Assembly (NCBI GenBank): GCA_945957365.1
Contig: CAMFKI010000008.1
Location: forward strand, 62,001 to 126,000
Source of the DNA: an uncultured Alphaproteobacteria bacterium
GTDB taxonomy: Bacteria; Pseudomonadota; Alphaproteobacteria; Rhizobiales; Aestuariivirgaceae
DNA: 64,000 nucleotides
Direction: 5' to 3'
Each line of letters begins with the position of its first letter. Position 1 is the first letter of the stretch. A program made the translations under genes and the position numbers. Under the pieces are notes generated by a model. The model ran no database searches, had not been told where the DNA came from, and saw only the letters and a program-made list of their open reading frames with translations. This document shows positions 29,233-38,668 of the stretch, piece after piece.

Positions 29233-29341
29233 GATGAGATCGCCCCGTTCGACGCGTATGTCCGGCCTGTGCAGCAGTGTCGGTTACTCCCTCGCGGGTC
29301 TTTGCCACATCAGCACTCAGGACGGAAGTCGCACCGCTGGT

Positions 29342-31192
29342 TCAGGCTACAACCTGCCGCTTCATCAGCCGGGATATTGCCTCGTCCAGCGCGTCCCGGT
29401 CGAAGGGCTTCGACAGATATCCGTCCATGCCGGCATCGAGGCAGGCGGCGATGTCGTCACGCTGTACATTCGCCGTCAGCGCCAGGATGGGGAGGCGCTG
29501 CAGGGAACGGTCAGCCTCCCTGCGGCGGATGCAACGTGTCGTTTCCAGGCCGTCGAGGACAGGCATCTCCACGTCCATGATGACGAAATCCGGGCGCTCG
29601 CCATCGGCCAGGAATTTAAGGACCTCTTCTCCATTGACTGCGGAGGTGACAGTGTATCCTTCGCGCCGCAACAGTGTGCTCGCAAGCAGCGTGTTCACCG
29701 GATTGTCCTCCGCCAGCAGCACGTGCAGTTGCCGCTTGGGCGCAAGTGGAATGACATTGCGCGCCGGAGGCTGGATGGCAGCGGCAGGTACCGGCTCATC
29801 CCGTAGCGTCACCAGCCGCAGCAACGAGTGGCGTCGGAATGGCTTCAGCAGATAGCCGGTGAAACTTTTCGACAGGAGGTCCGCGAACTGCCGGCGTTCC
29901 TCGCTGCGCATCATGAGGAAAATCCGATGCTGTGCAGTCTTGCCGATCTGGGGCCAGGCATCGCGCAGGATTTCGGCAAACTCGCTGTCGCACAGAATGG
30001 CGGTGCATGTCGCCGCTGTCTTGTCGCCAAGCATTTGCAGCAGCTCATGCGGGTAGTGCAGCATCTGCACGGCGGCGCCACTGTCCTCGAGCGTCTGGCG
30101 AATGTGGTTGGCGGTGATCGACGGTGATGCAGCCAGCACGAAGCTTCGCCGCCGCAGCAGTTCGTGCCCGCCCGACAAGTGGATGTCGCCAAGCGGCAGT
30201 ACGACGTCGAAGGACGAGCCTTCGCCAGGGGCGGAGCGAACGGAGATCGTTCCCTTCATCGCTTCGACGAGGCGGCGTGAAATCGTCAACCCGAGTCCGG
30301 TGCCGCCAAACAGCTTGCGCGTCGTCTCGTTGCCTTGCGTGAACTCTTCGAAGATGCGCTGCTGTTCGTCCAGCGACATGCCGATGCCGGAATCGCTCAC
30401 TGTCAGCAGCAGGAGGCCATCGTCGCGAAGCCTGGCGCTGATGCCGACGCCGCCCGACGGCGTGAACTTGATGGCATTGCCGCACAGGTTCAGCAGCACC
30501 TGGCGCAGCCGCCGTTCGTCACCCCGAACCTGCGAGGGGATGGCCATGGAAATGAAACTCGAAATCTCGATGCCCTTGGCATGGGCGCGCGGTGCAAGCA
30601 ATTCGGTCACCGACTCGATCAGTGCGGCGAGGTCGAAGGCTTCGTCGGCGACGTCCACACCCTGGCGTTCTGCCAGCGAGGCATCGAGCAACTCGTCGAC
30701 GATCGAAAGCAGGGCGCGGCCGGAGGATTCTGCCGTGCGGGCGTAATTGCGCTGCTCGAGCGTGAGCGGCGTCTCCATGAGAAGCCCGATCATTCCGAGA
30801 ATGCCGTTCATCGGCGTGCGGATCTCATGACTGGTGATGGCCAGGAAGCGGGACTTCGCGACATTGGATGCCTGGGCCTGCAGATTGGCTTCGTGAAGCG
30901 CTTCGGCCGCCCGGGCGAGTTCCTTCAACCGGCGCACCGTGCCGTTGCGCCAGAAAAACTGCCCGAGCATCAGCGCAACGGACAGAAACATGCCGGTACA
31001 GGCCATCGGCACGATCACGTCAGGCACTGTGGCCGGACCGTATGCTGCGAAGGCAATTCCTGCGAACAACAGCGTGAGCACCAGCGACACGATCAAGCCG
31101 CCCCGGTTGTGGTCCGGCGCTTCGCCCGGCGCCCGGACGGCGGCAGGTGTGGTGGAAACGTCGTGATGTTTCATGCGCATGGGCGCGACCAT
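29342..31192 (-). CDS. membrane hybrid sensor histidine kinase with receiver domain
   Basis: 616 residues from the ATG at 31192, which has a GAAAGAAG ribosome site. Two membrane helices lie at about 32-50 and 60-82 with almost no periplasmic loop, so the signal is probably sensed in the membrane or cytoplasm. The phospho-acceptor is His122 (ITSHEIRTPMNG), followed by the N, G1 and G2 boxes (CGNAIKFT, DSGIGM, GGTGLGL). A degenerate receiver-like region (about 370-480) precedes a canonical receiver with Asp540 (IMDVEMPVLDG). No HPt domain or response regulator is adjacent. It may be co-transcribed with olsB. Confidence 0.93.
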   Translation of the reverse strand: MVAPMRMKHHDVSTTPAAVRAPGEAPDHNRGGLIVSLVLTLLFAGIAFAAYGPATVPDVIVPMACTGMFLSVALMLGQFFWRNGTVRRLKELARAAEALHEANLQAQASNVAKSRFLAITSHEIRTPMNGILGMIGLLMETPLTLEQRNYARTAESSGRALLSIVDELLDASLAERQGVDVADEAFDLAALIESVTELLAPRAHAKGIEISSFISMAIPSQVRGDERRLRQVLLNLCGNAIKFTPSGGVGISARLRDDGLLLLTVSDSGIGMSLDEQQRIFEEFTQGNETTRKLFGGTGLGLTISRRLVEAMKGTISVRSAPGEGSSFDVVLPLGDIHLSGGHELLRRRSFVLAASPSITANHIRQTLEDSGAAVQMLHYPHELLQMLGDKTAATCTAILCDSEFAEILRDAWPQIGKTAQHRIFLMMRSEERRQFADLLSKSFTGYLLKPFRRHSLLRLVTLRDEPVPAAAIQPPARNVIPLAPKRQLHVLLAEDNPVNTLLASTLLRREGYTVTSAVNGEEVLKFLADGERPDFVIMDVEMPVLDGLETTRCIRRREADRSLQRLPILALTANVQRDDIAACLDAGMDGYLSKPFDRDALDEAISRLMKRQVVA

Positions 31193-31283
31193 GCCACGCG
31201 CTTCTTTCCAATGCCTTACGCCGCGGAAAAATGGTGAATGAGGAATTAACGCGTTGGGCTTGTGCAGGCCGTCAGCCTTTGCC

Positions 31284-32816
31284 TCACGCAGCGACAATGA
31301 AGGACGACAATTTCTGGCGGTAGCTCAGTGCCTCGGCGACGTGAATGCGGGCAATCTGTTCACGACGGTCGAGGTCGGCAAGGGTACGAGCAACTCTCAG
31401 GACGCGGTGGTACCCTCGCGCCGAGAGCTTCATCGCATCCGCGGCATCCCGCAGCAGCGTGAGCCCCGAAGCGTCAGGGGTGGCGATTTCCTCCAGCAGC
31501 GCCCCATCCGCCTCGGCATTGGTGCGGAGCTCCGGCCGCCCCAGCCTGGCGAAACGTTGTTCCTGCATTTGTCGGGCAGCGTAAACCCGCGCAGCCACAT
31601 CGTGGCTCGACTCTTTCGGCGCAGGCAGGCTGAGGTCCGAGGCCTTGACGGCGGAAAGCTCGATCTGAATGTCCATGCGGTCGAGCAGCGGACCGGAAAT
31701 GCGAGCCTGATAATCCGCGGCACAGCGCGGCCCGCTGCGGCAGATATGGCCGGGTTGGCCCGCATAGCCGCACCTGCAAGGGTTCATCGCCGCGACCAGT
31801 TGAAAGCGGGCGGGATAGGTGACGTGGTAGTTCACGCGGGCCACCACGGTCTCGCCTGTCTCCATGGGTTGCCGGAGCGATTCGAGCACGCGCGGCTGAA
31901 ACTCCGGCAATTCGTCGAGGAACAATACGCCGTGATGAGCGAGCGCCATCTCGCCCGGCTTGGCACGCAGTCCGCCGCCGACGAGTGCTGGCATGGAGGC
32001 TGAATGGTGCGGCGCCCGAAACGGACGCCGGCGGGAGAGCTGGCCATTGGACAATTCTCCTGCCAGTGACGCCACCATGCTGATATCCAGCATTTCGCGT
32101 GAGTCGAGGGGTGGCAGGATCGATGGCAGGCGCTGCGCCAGCATGGATTTTCCGGCGCCCGGCGGTCCCACCATCAGGAAGTGATGGCCACCTGCTGCGG
32201 CAACTTCGAGCGCCCGCTTGCCAGTCTCCTGCCCCTTGATGTCCCTGAGGTCGGGCAGTTGTTCGGTTTCGGCCGCAACGGCGGGCTTGGGTCGGGTGAG
32301 AACCTGTGTTCCGCGCACGTGGTTGATCAGCTGAATGAGGTTCTCGGGTGCAAGAACATCGGCATCTTCTGCCGCCCATGCTGCTTCCGGTCCTGAAGCC
32401 TTGGGACAGATCAACCCCATGTCGCGGGCATTGGCCGCAACTGCCGCCGGCAACACCCCGGATACGGCCTTCAACGCCCCATCGAGCGCCAATTCACCCA
32501 TCACCACATAGTGCGTCAGGAAATCCTGGGGGATGATTGCGAGGGCTGCCAGAACCGCCAGCGTGATCGGCAGGTCGAAATGGCTCCCCTCCTTGGGCAA
32601 GTCGGCCGGCGAGAGATTGACGACCAGACGCTTTCCGGGAAGTGCCAGGCCGATGGCGTAAAGTGCTGCCCTCACCCTTTCGCGGCTTTCGGCCACGGCC
32701 TTGTCGCCCAGTCCCACGACGCTGAATGCCACCATGCCTGACAGGAACTGCGCCTGGACATCGACCGGGACGGCCTCGATGCCCTGAAATGCCACTGTTG
32801 CCGCGCGAGACGTCAT
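31284..32816 (-). CDS. yifB: YifB/ComM-family Mg-chelatase-like AAA ATPase
   Basis: 510 residues. The N-terminal S5-fold domain (about 1-170, with VVNLSPADLPKEGSHFDLP) is followed by a Mg-chelatase-type AAA module with Walker A GPPGAGKS near 217, LFLDELPEF, and a cysteine-rich insertion (NPCRCGYAGQPGHICRSG). Family members such as ComM act as helicases that promote branch migration during transformation. The ATG at 32816 follows GGAGG by 6 bases; the longer frame to 32864 lacks such a site. Confidence 0.94.
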   Translation of the reverse strand: MTSRAATVAFQGIEAVPVDVQAQFLSGMVAFSVVGLGDKAVAESRERVRAALYAIGLALPGKRLVVNLSPADLPKEGSHFDLPITLAVLAALAIIPQDFLTHYVVMGELALDGALKAVSGVLPAAVAANARDMGLICPKASGPEAAWAAEDADVLAPENLIQLINHVRGTQVLTRPKPAVAAETEQLPDLRDIKGQETGKRALEVAAAGGHHFLMVGPPGAGKSMLAQRLPSILPPLDSREMLDISMVASLAGELSNGQLSRRRPFRAPHHSASMPALVGGGLRAKPGEMALAHHGVLFLDELPEFQPRVLESLRQPMETGETVVARVNYHVTYPARFQLVAAMNPCRCGYAGQPGHICRSGPRCAADYQARISGPLLDRMDIQIELSAVKASDLSLPAPKESSHDVAARVYAARQMQEQRFARLGRPELRTNAEADGALLEEIATPDASGLTLLRDAADAMKLSARGYHRVLRVARTLADLDRREQIARIHVAEALSYRQKLSSFIVAA

Positions 32817-32875
32817 CGCATTCCTCCAGAATCTGACGTTACAGGAGGTTGTAAAACCCGTCAAAAACTTTGCGT

Positions 32876-33904
32876 TTACCCGGACGTGCTGTCGCCAGCC
32901 GCTTCGGCATTGGGCGTGCTGACATTGCGGGCGTTGATCCGCACCCGCTTCACCCGGCGTGGGTCGGAATCGAGGATTTCGAACTCGAGTCCGCTTTCGT
33001 GCCGGATGATTTCGCCCCGCGCTGGAACGCGTCCTGCGATCTTGAAGATCAGCCCGGCCAGCGTATCGGCCTCCTCTTCCTCATCCTCGGGCAGGAGGTC
33101 GATGGCAAGGAGCCCTTCGAGCTTGGCCAGGTCGACGCGGCCATCTGCGAGATGGACACCGTCCTCCACCGGCTTGATCTCGAGATCTTCGTCCGTGTCA
33201 TGTTCGTCGGCGATGTCGCCGACGATGACTTCGACCAGGTCCTCGATGGAAACCAGCCCCTCCGTACCGCCATACTCGTCGATGACGATGGCAAGGTGAG
33301 TGCGGCTGGCCTGCATCCGCACCAGAAGGTCGGTCGCCGGCATCGATGGTGGCACGAACAGGACCTCGCGATTGAGTCCGGCCTGCTTCACTGTTGTCGC
33401 CAGCGCGGTGGCGGCAATGCTGAGGCCGGGCGAAGGGGCCTTCTCAGCCTTATCGGTTTTCTCCGGTTTCTCGGCCTTCAGCGAGCGCCGCTTCCGGACG
33501 CCGCGGGCCGCCATCCAGCGCAGGAAGTCCTTCACGTGGATCATTCCCGTTATGCCGTCGAGCGTCTCGCGATAGATGGGCATGCGCGAATGATTGGCGT
33601 CGATGAACTTGGCGAGCAAATCCTGCATGGTGTCCGCCTCGTCGACGGCGACGATGTCGACGCGCGGCACCATCACGTCATCGACGCGCAGGCTCGAAAA
33701 TTCGATGATGTTCAGCATCATCGACTTTGCTTCCTGGCCCACCGTTTCCCCGGGGTTCAGGGCTTCGTGGCTCTCGATCGCTCCTTCCAGACTTTCGCGC
33801 AGACCCACGTCCCGGCCACGGCCGAAGCGGCTGCGCAGGCGCTGCCAGATGCTCTCGCGGGGGGCGTCGGGAGCCTTGCTGCCGGAATTTTCTGTATCAC
33901 TCAT
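32876..33904 (-). CDS. corC: CorC/HlyC-family CBS-domain protein
   Basis: 342 residues. Two CBS domains (VMVPRVDIVAVDEADTMQDL; NREVLFVPPSMPATDLLVRM) and a C-terminal CorC/HlyC domain match the cytoplasmic CorC group, linked to magnesium/cobalt efflux. Between the CBS domains is an unusual charged Lys/Glu/Pro-rich linker at about 139-158 (SLKAEKPEKTDKAEKAPSPG). No membrane domain is present. The gene overlaps the ybeY stop by 8 bp. An lnt gene, which follows corC in many rhizobia, is absent; yifB comes next. Confidence 0.93.
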   Translation of the reverse strand: MSDTENSGSKAPDAPRESIWQRLRSRFGRGRDVGLRESLEGAIESHEALNPGETVGQEAKSMMLNIIEFSSLRVDDVMVPRVDIVAVDEADTMQDLLAKFIDANHSRMPIYRETLDGITGMIHVKDFLRWMAARGVRKRRSLKAEKPEKTDKAEKAPSPGLSIAATALATTVKQAGLNREVLFVPPSMPATDLLVRMQASRTHLAIVIDEYGGTEGLVSIEDLVEVIVGDIADEHDTDEDLEIKPVEDGVHLADGRVDLAKLEGLLAIDLLPEDEEEEADTLAGLIFKIAGRVPARGEIIRHESGLEFEILDSDPRRVKRVRINARNVSTPNAEAAGDSTSG

Positions 33905-34364
33905 AGGGATCAGTGATGCCCAGGCCTTTCAGGATGCTCGTCTCGAGCGCTTCCATCATCTCGGCGTCCTCGTCGGTTTCGTGATCATAGCCGAGGAGAT
34001 GCAAGGTACCGTGGACCATAAGGTGGGCCACGTGATCACGCAATGTCTTGCCCTGTTCGCCTGCTTCGCCGGCGACCACGCCGTAGGCGAGCACAATGTC
34101 GCCCAGCGGGCGGGCTTCGCCGGTGGGTAACGGAGTATCCGGCGCGGTGGGGAACGACAGGACGTTGGTCGGTCGGTTCTTGCCGCGCCATTCGGCGTTG
34201 ATCTCCGCCATCGATGCGTCGTCGGTGAACAGGACGGCGACCTCACAACTGTCGCCCGGAAAACCGGCAGCGGCCAAGGCAGCTTCAATGGAAGTCAGGG
34301 CGAGATCGTCTAGTCCGGCGAGGCCATGCCACGCCTCGTCCTCGACATCGATGGACAGGATCAT
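33897..34364 (-). CDS. ybeY: endoribonuclease YbeY
   Basis: 155 residues. YbeY is a zinc-dependent RNase in rRNA maturation and 70S quality control. The metal site HGTLHLLGYDH lies at about residues 118-128, preceded by NVLSFP. It sits in the phoH-ybeY-corC order that is widespread in bacteria; its ATG overlaps the phoH stop by 4 bp and its end overlaps corC by 8 bp. Confidence 0.97.
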   Translation of the reverse strand: MILSIDVEDEAWHGLAGLDDLALTSIEAALAAAGFPGDSCEVAVLFTDDASMAEINAEWRGKNRPTNVLSFPTAPDTPLPTGEARPLGDIVLAYGVVAGEAGEQGKTLRDHVAHLMVHGTLHLLGYDHETDEDAEMMEALETSILKGLGITDPYE

Positions 34365-35368
34365 TTCTTCGGCTTCGGCGCCTTCTTGTCGTAAGCGGCA
34401 ACGATGCGCCCGACCAAAGCATGCCGCACGATATCGGAATTGCTGAAGCCGACCGATGCGACGCCCGATACGCCGTGCAGCACCGCCACCGCATCGGCAA
34501 GACCAGACGTGACACCCGCTGGCAGGTCCACCTGGGTGGGATCGCCCGTCACCACCATGCGGCTGCCTTCGCCGAGGCGGGTGAGGAACATCTTCATCTG
34601 CTGCGGCGTGGTATTTTGCGCCTCGTCCAAAATCACGAAGGCGGAAGACAGGGTCCGGCCGCGCATGAAGGCAAGCGGCGCAATCTCGATCTGGTTCTCG
34701 GCAATGCCTTTGGCCACGAGACTGGCCGGCATCATGTCATAGAGGGCGTCGTAAAGCGGGCGGAGATAGGGATCGACCTTCTCCTTCATGTCGCCGGGCA
34801 GAAAGCCCAACCGCTCGCCGGCTTCGACCGCAGGGCGGGACAAAACGATCCGGTCGACTTCGCCGTTCATCAGCGCCTCGGCGGCGCAGGCGACGGCAAG
34901 GTAGGTCTTGCCGGTACCCGCAGGTCCTATGCCGAAAACGAGTTCATGCTTGCGGATCGCCTCGATGTAGGTTCCCTGTGTGGGGGTGCGCGGCATCACC
35001 AGCTTGCGCCGGGTGCGGATCGCGCCGCCCGGCACATTGGTTTCCTGCGCCTCGCGCATGCGGATCGCTCCTTCGACTTCGCCCTTGGTGATGTCGAGAC
35101 CCCGTCTTGCCCGGTTGTAAAGCGCCATCAACACGTCGCGGGCAGCACTGCGCCCCGAATCACTCCCCCGCACGGCCAGCCTGTTGCCGCGGGGTGTGAT
35201 GTCGACGCCGAGCCGGTGTTCGAGTACGGCGAGATTCTCGTCATGCTCGCCGCAGAGCAATGATAACAACCGGTTATCGTCGAAAGAGAGGGTGAGGATG
35301 TCCGATGATTCGTGCCGGGAGCCGGTGGCGGGGCTGCCGATCTGGGCCGCAGTGACGGGCGGATTCAA
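34361..35368 (-). CDS. phoH: PhoH-like ATPase
   Basis: 335 residues from a TTG start at 35368; an in-frame stop lies just upstream and GGAG is 10 bases before the TTG, so no ATG alternative restores the family N terminus. The P-loop is GIGPAGTGKTYLA, followed by RPAVEAGERLGFLPGD and VILDEAQNTT. PhoH proteins are cytoplasmic P-loop ATPases associated with RNA metabolism through their coupling to YbeY. The gene begins 18 bases after the miaB stop. Confidence 0.95.
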   Translation of the reverse strand: MNPPVTAAQIGSPATGSRHESSDILTLSFDDNRLLSLLCGEHDENLAVLEHRLGVDITPRGNRLAVRGSDSGRSAARDVLMALYNRARRGLDITKGEVEGAIRMREAQETNVPGGAIRTRRKLVMPRTPTQGTYIEAIRKHELVFGIGPAGTGKTYLAVACAAEALMNGEVDRIVLSRPAVEAGERLGFLPGDMKEKVDPYLRPLYDALYDMMPASLVAKGIAENQIEIAPLAFMRGRTLSSAFVILDEAQNTTPQQMKMFLTRLGEGSRMVVTGDPTQVDLPAGVTSGLADAVAVLHGVSGVASVGFSNSDIVRHALVGRIVAAYDKKAPKPKK

Positions 35369-35386
35369 GGAATCGATTCTCCGTGT

Positions 35387-36739
35387 TTAGACTGCATTGG
35401 CATAATGACCCGAAAGACTGTTGGTTCCAACCCCCGATATGTGGGTATCCACGATCGTTCCGATAAGGGTGGGGCTGGCTTGAAGATGGACGGATTGAAG
35501 ATAGGGTGACCGGCCGACCAGCTGGCCCGGATCGCGCCCCGGCTTCTCCAGCAGGACCGGGACCGTTCGCCCCACCATCGCCGCGTTGAAGGCTGTTTGC
35601 TGGGCGTGAACCAGCGCCTGGAGATCTTGCAGTCTGGCCGACTTCTCGGACTCCGAAATCTGCTTGTCGCTCTCGGCAGCAGGCGTTCCTGGCCGGGGTG
35701 AATATTTGAAGGAATAGGCGCTGGCATAGCCGACATTCTTGATCAGCTTGAGTGTCGACTCGAAATCACTAACCGTTTCGCCAGGAAAGCCGACTATGAA
35801 GTCGCCGGACAAGGCGATATCCGGCCGCGCAACGCGCATTCGGTCGATGATACGGAGATAGCTTTCGGCGGTGTGTCCGCGGTTCATCGCCTTGAGTATC
35901 GAGTCGCTGCCAGACTGGACCGGCAGATGCAGATACGGCATCAATTTGCGATTTTCGGCATGGGCAGCGATCAGGTCTTCCGTCATGTCGCGAGGGTGAC
36001 TCGTGGTGTATCGCAGCCTTTCGATACCCTCGATGCGTGACAGTTCGGCGACAAGCCCGGCAAGACCCATGCTGCGGCCTCGAGCGTCCAGCCCGTGATA
36101 GGCATTGACGTTCTGGCCAAGCAGCGTCAGCTCCCTCACACCCTGCGCCGCCATGCGCCGGGCTTCCGCCAGAACCTGCTCTACCGGCCGGGAGAATTCC
36201 GATCCCCGGGTATAGGGAACCACGCAGAAACTGCAGAACTTGTCGCAACCTTCCTGAACCGTGAGGAAAGCTGCAACACCCTTGCGCGGGAGAGCCTCCT
36301 CACCCAGCCCGTGGAACTTGTCTTCCGCCGGAAACTCGGTCTCGACCACCGCCTTCCGGTCCTCCCGCCGCCGCGCCAGAAGCTGCGGCAGGCGATGGTA
36401 TGTCTGCGGTCCGAACACCAGGTCGACGGCAGGGGCGCGCCGCACGATCTCCTCGCCCTCGGCCTGGGCGACGCAGCCGGCCACCGCGATCAGCATCTCT
36501 GCGCCCTGCTCGGCCCGATCCCGTTTCATGCGGCGGATCTTGCCGAGTTCGGAATAGACCTTCTCCGCCGCCTTCTCCCGGATGTGACAGGTGTTGAGGA
36601 TGACGAGGTCCGCCTCCTCCGGCGTGCCCGTCTCGGCGTAGCCCAGCGGCGCGAGCACGTCGCGCATGCGCTCACTGTCGTAGACGTTCATCTGGCAGCC
36701 GTAGGTCTTCACGAAGACCTTCTTGGGGGCATTGTCCAT
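35387..36739 (-). CDS. miaB: tRNA-2-methylthio-N6-dimethylallyladenosine synthase MiaB
   Basis: 450 residues. MiaB is a radical SAM enzyme that adds the methylthio group to i6A37 of tRNAs. The N-terminal domain holds cysteines at [23 protein letters not shown] and VAGCVAQ, which bind the auxiliary cluster. The radical SAM motif is C-X3-C-X2-C ([16 protein letters not shown]), and a TRAM domain ends the protein. It lies 12 bases after the plsC stop, in the same transcription unit. Confidence 0.97.
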   Translation of the reverse strand: MDNAPKKVFVKTYGCQMNVYDSERMRDVLAPLGYAETGTPEEADLVILNTCHIREKAAEKVYSELGKIRRMKRDRAEQGAEMLIAVAGCVAQAEGEEIVRRAPAVDLVFGPQTYHRLPQLLARRREDRKAVVETEFPAEDKFHGLGEEALPRKGVAAFLTVQEGCDKFCSFCVVPYTRGSEFSRPVEQVLAEARRMAAQGVRELTLLGQNVNAYHGLDARGRSMGLAGLVAELSRIEGIERLRYTTSHPRDMTEDLIAAHAENRKLMPYLHLPVQSGSDSILKAMNRGHTAESYLRIIDRMRVARPDIALSGDFIVGFPGETVSDFESTLKLIKNVGYASAYSFKYSPRPGTPAAESDKQISESEKSARLQDLQALVHAQQTAFNAAMVGRTVPVLLEKPGRDPGQLVGRSPYLQSVHLQASPTLIGTIVDTHISGVGTNSLSGHYANAV

Positions 36740-36751
36740 GGGTTGAGGCCT

Positions 36752-37528
36752 CTAGCCGATTTTGCCGGGGTCGTGAAGCGCCGCCACCAGCCCCCGCCGC
36801 ACCTGTTCTTCCGCCTGCCTTGCCATCTCCTTGCGGCTCGAACCCTCCGTGACCTGCAGGGGGGGATGGCAGACCACCATCACTTCGATGGGTCCTGTTC
36901 GCAGGGCGCCCAGAAGATGCGGCAGCAGATCCATGTCTCCATACCAGGCATAGGAGGGGAGCAGACGGCGGTTCATCGGCAAGTTCCGGTGGCTGCGATA
37001 GGCGATGGTCAGGGGCTGTACTCGCATGCCGGGGAGCTCCGCCGCGCCGAAGAACGAACTCTTGAACGGCAACACGCTGCGGCCATCGCCGGACGTGCCC
37101 TCGGCGAACAGGACGAGGGTATCGCCCGCCCTCAGCCGACCCCGCATTTCGTCGCGCCCGCCGCCCGCCGCGTGGCGGCGCTGGCGATCGACGAAAATCG
37201 TGCGCTGGAGTCGCGCCAGGCTGCCGAACAGGGGCCAGCCGGCCACCTCCTTCTTTGCCACGAAAGACAGTGGCGCAAGCGAGCTCAGCACCACGATGTC
37301 GAGCCAGCTGACATGATTGCTGGCAACGAGCAGCGGCCCGTGACACGGAACCTCGCCGAACACCTGGACCCGCACGTCAAGAATGCGGCAGATCAGCCGG
37401 TGGTAATGCATCGGAAAGACCCGCGCCATGCGCGGCCAGAACCACACGAACAGCTGCTGCACCGGCATCATTGGCAGGGTGAGCGCAGCAAAAATGCTAA
37501 GTGCCACCCACGGCCGCAGGCTGCTCAC
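36752..37528 (-). CDS. plsC: 1-acyl-glycerol-3-phosphate acyltransferase (PlsC/OlsA-like)
   Basis: 258 residues from a GTG start that overlaps the tsaB-rimI stop by 4 bp. The acyltransferase motifs are ASNHVSWLDIVVLS (the HX4D box) and LFAEGTSGDG, with an N-terminal membrane segment (VALSIFAALTLPMM). The family makes phosphatidic acid. A member at the same position beside miaB in Sinorhizobium is, as I recall, the OlsA enzyme that completes ornithine lipid; with olsB 7.5 kb away this is plausible but not proven. Confidence 0.9.
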   Translation of the reverse strand: MSSLRPWVALSIFAALTLPMMPVQQLFVWFWPRMARVFPMHYHRLICRILDVRVQVFGEVPCHGPLLVASNHVSWLDIVVLSSLAPLSFVAKKEVAGWPLFGSLARLQRTIFVDRQRRHAAGGGRDEMRGRLRAGDTLVLFAEGTSGDGRSVLPFKSSFFGAAELPGMRVQPLTIAYRSHRNLPMNRRLLPSYAWYGDMDLLPHLLGALRTGPIEVMVVCHPPLQVTEGSSRKEMARQAEEQVRRGLVAALHDPGKIG

Positions 37529-38634
37529 CGCTGCAGCTCGCAGCGCATGACGATGGCATCCTCGGCGCCCGCGGCGCGTTTGTAATAGCCCTTGCGCCGT
37601 CCCGCCTCGGTGAATCCGCAGGCCAGATAGAGTTGCTGCGCGGCGATGTTCGTCGCGGCGACTTCGAGAAACAGGCTGCGAATGCCCTGACTTGCCAGAA
37701 CTGTCATCTGCCGGGTGAGCATCTGCCTCGCCACGCCGCGCCGCTGTTGCGAGGGACGCGAGCCAATGGTGATGATCTCGGCCTCGTCCGCGGCTGCGCG
37801 CGTTACCAGAAAGCCGTATGGCTCGCCGTGCGCGCTCGCGATGAGAGCATCCGTGCCAGGGGCCTTCAGAATTCCGTCGAAGGCTTCTGCCGTCCAGAAC
37901 TCGCTGAAGACTTCACGATGCAATTCGGAGAGAAGCTGTGCAGCCGCGGGGCCAACAGTCTCGATTGTCAGTGTACCGATTTTCCGCAGGGTCGCAGTCT
38001 GTGGCTTCGCATCGGGTGCGCGAAGATAGACGGCCGAGGGCATCGGCCCCGCCGTCACGTCCGCAGCCAGCGCGGCAAAGCGCGCCGCGACCGGCACGTC
38101 CCCAGCCTCCGACAGGAGCAGGTCATCGCGCCCGCTCGCCACGATCACTGCGTGTGCAGCAGTACCGAGCACCAGACAGCCGACGGGCAGTTCCGCCGCT
38201 GCCCGTCCAAGCGCGCTGATCTGCGGTGCCGATTTCGGGTTGCGGTCCGGGTCGAAGGTTTCCGCATAGACCTCGTCGTTCCTTGCATCGGCAACGACGA
38301 GAAGGGGGACTCGCCGGGTTTCATTTGCTGCGATCGCAGACAATGTCCCGAGGCCGATCACCGGAATGTTGCGCGCAAGTCCCAGTCCGCGCGCAAAGGC
38401 CAGACCGATCCGCACGCCGGTGAAGGTGCCGGGGCCGGTCGTGACAGCGACGCGGTCGATCTGCGCGAATGTGAGACCCGCTTCGCTCATGACCCTTGCC
38501 ACCATGGGTGGCAGGGCCTCGGCGTGGCCGCGTTCCATCGTCACGAAATCGGCCGCCAGCGGCAGGCCGGTCTGCGTGTCGACGACGGCGGCTGAGCAGG
38601 CCGCCATCGCGGTGTCGAGGCTGAGGATCTTCAT
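37525..38634 (-). CDS. tsaB-rimI: fused TsaB-RimI protein
   Basis: 369 residues in one open frame. Residues 1-207 are TsaB, the partner of TsaD in making the t6A37 modification of tRNA (MKILSLDTAMAACSAAVVD; TTGPGTFTGVRIGLAFARG). Residues about 220-369 are a GNAT of the RimI type, which acetylates the N terminus of ribosomal protein S18 (RPSQQRRGVARQML, LEVAATNIAAQQLYLACGF). In most rhizobia these are two adjacent genes. The junction APDAKPQTATLRKIG has no stop or restart codon with a ribosome site, so a real fusion is likely. The ATG is at 38634. Confidence 0.92.
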   Translation of the reverse strand: MKILSLDTAMAACSAAVVDTQTGLPLAADFVTMERGHAEALPPMVARVMSEAGLTFAQIDRVAVTTGPGTFTGVRIGLAFARGLGLARNIPVIGLGTLSAIAANETRRVPLLVVADARNDEVYAETFDPDRNPKSAPQISALGRAAAELPVGCLVLGTAAHAVIVASGRDDLLLSEAGDVPVAARFAALAADVTAGPMPSAVYLRAPDAKPQTATLRKIGTLTIETVGPAAAQLLSELHREVFSEFWTAEAFDGILKAPGTDALIASAHGEPYGFLVTRAAADEAEIITIGSRPSQQRRGVARQMLTRQMTVLASQGIRSLFLEVAATNIAAQQLYLACGFTEAGRRKGYYKRAAGAEDAIVMRCELQR

Positions 38635-38668
38635 GGGGCGGCGTGATAGGCCGCACCGGGCCATCGCG

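Noticed and set aside
29090..29308. Possible frameshift joining a GTG-initiated frame at 29308 to olsB
   Set aside because: The alternative frame reads as low-complexity Arg/Gly sequence, while the olsB frame itself continues sensibly upstream, so no frameshift is needed.
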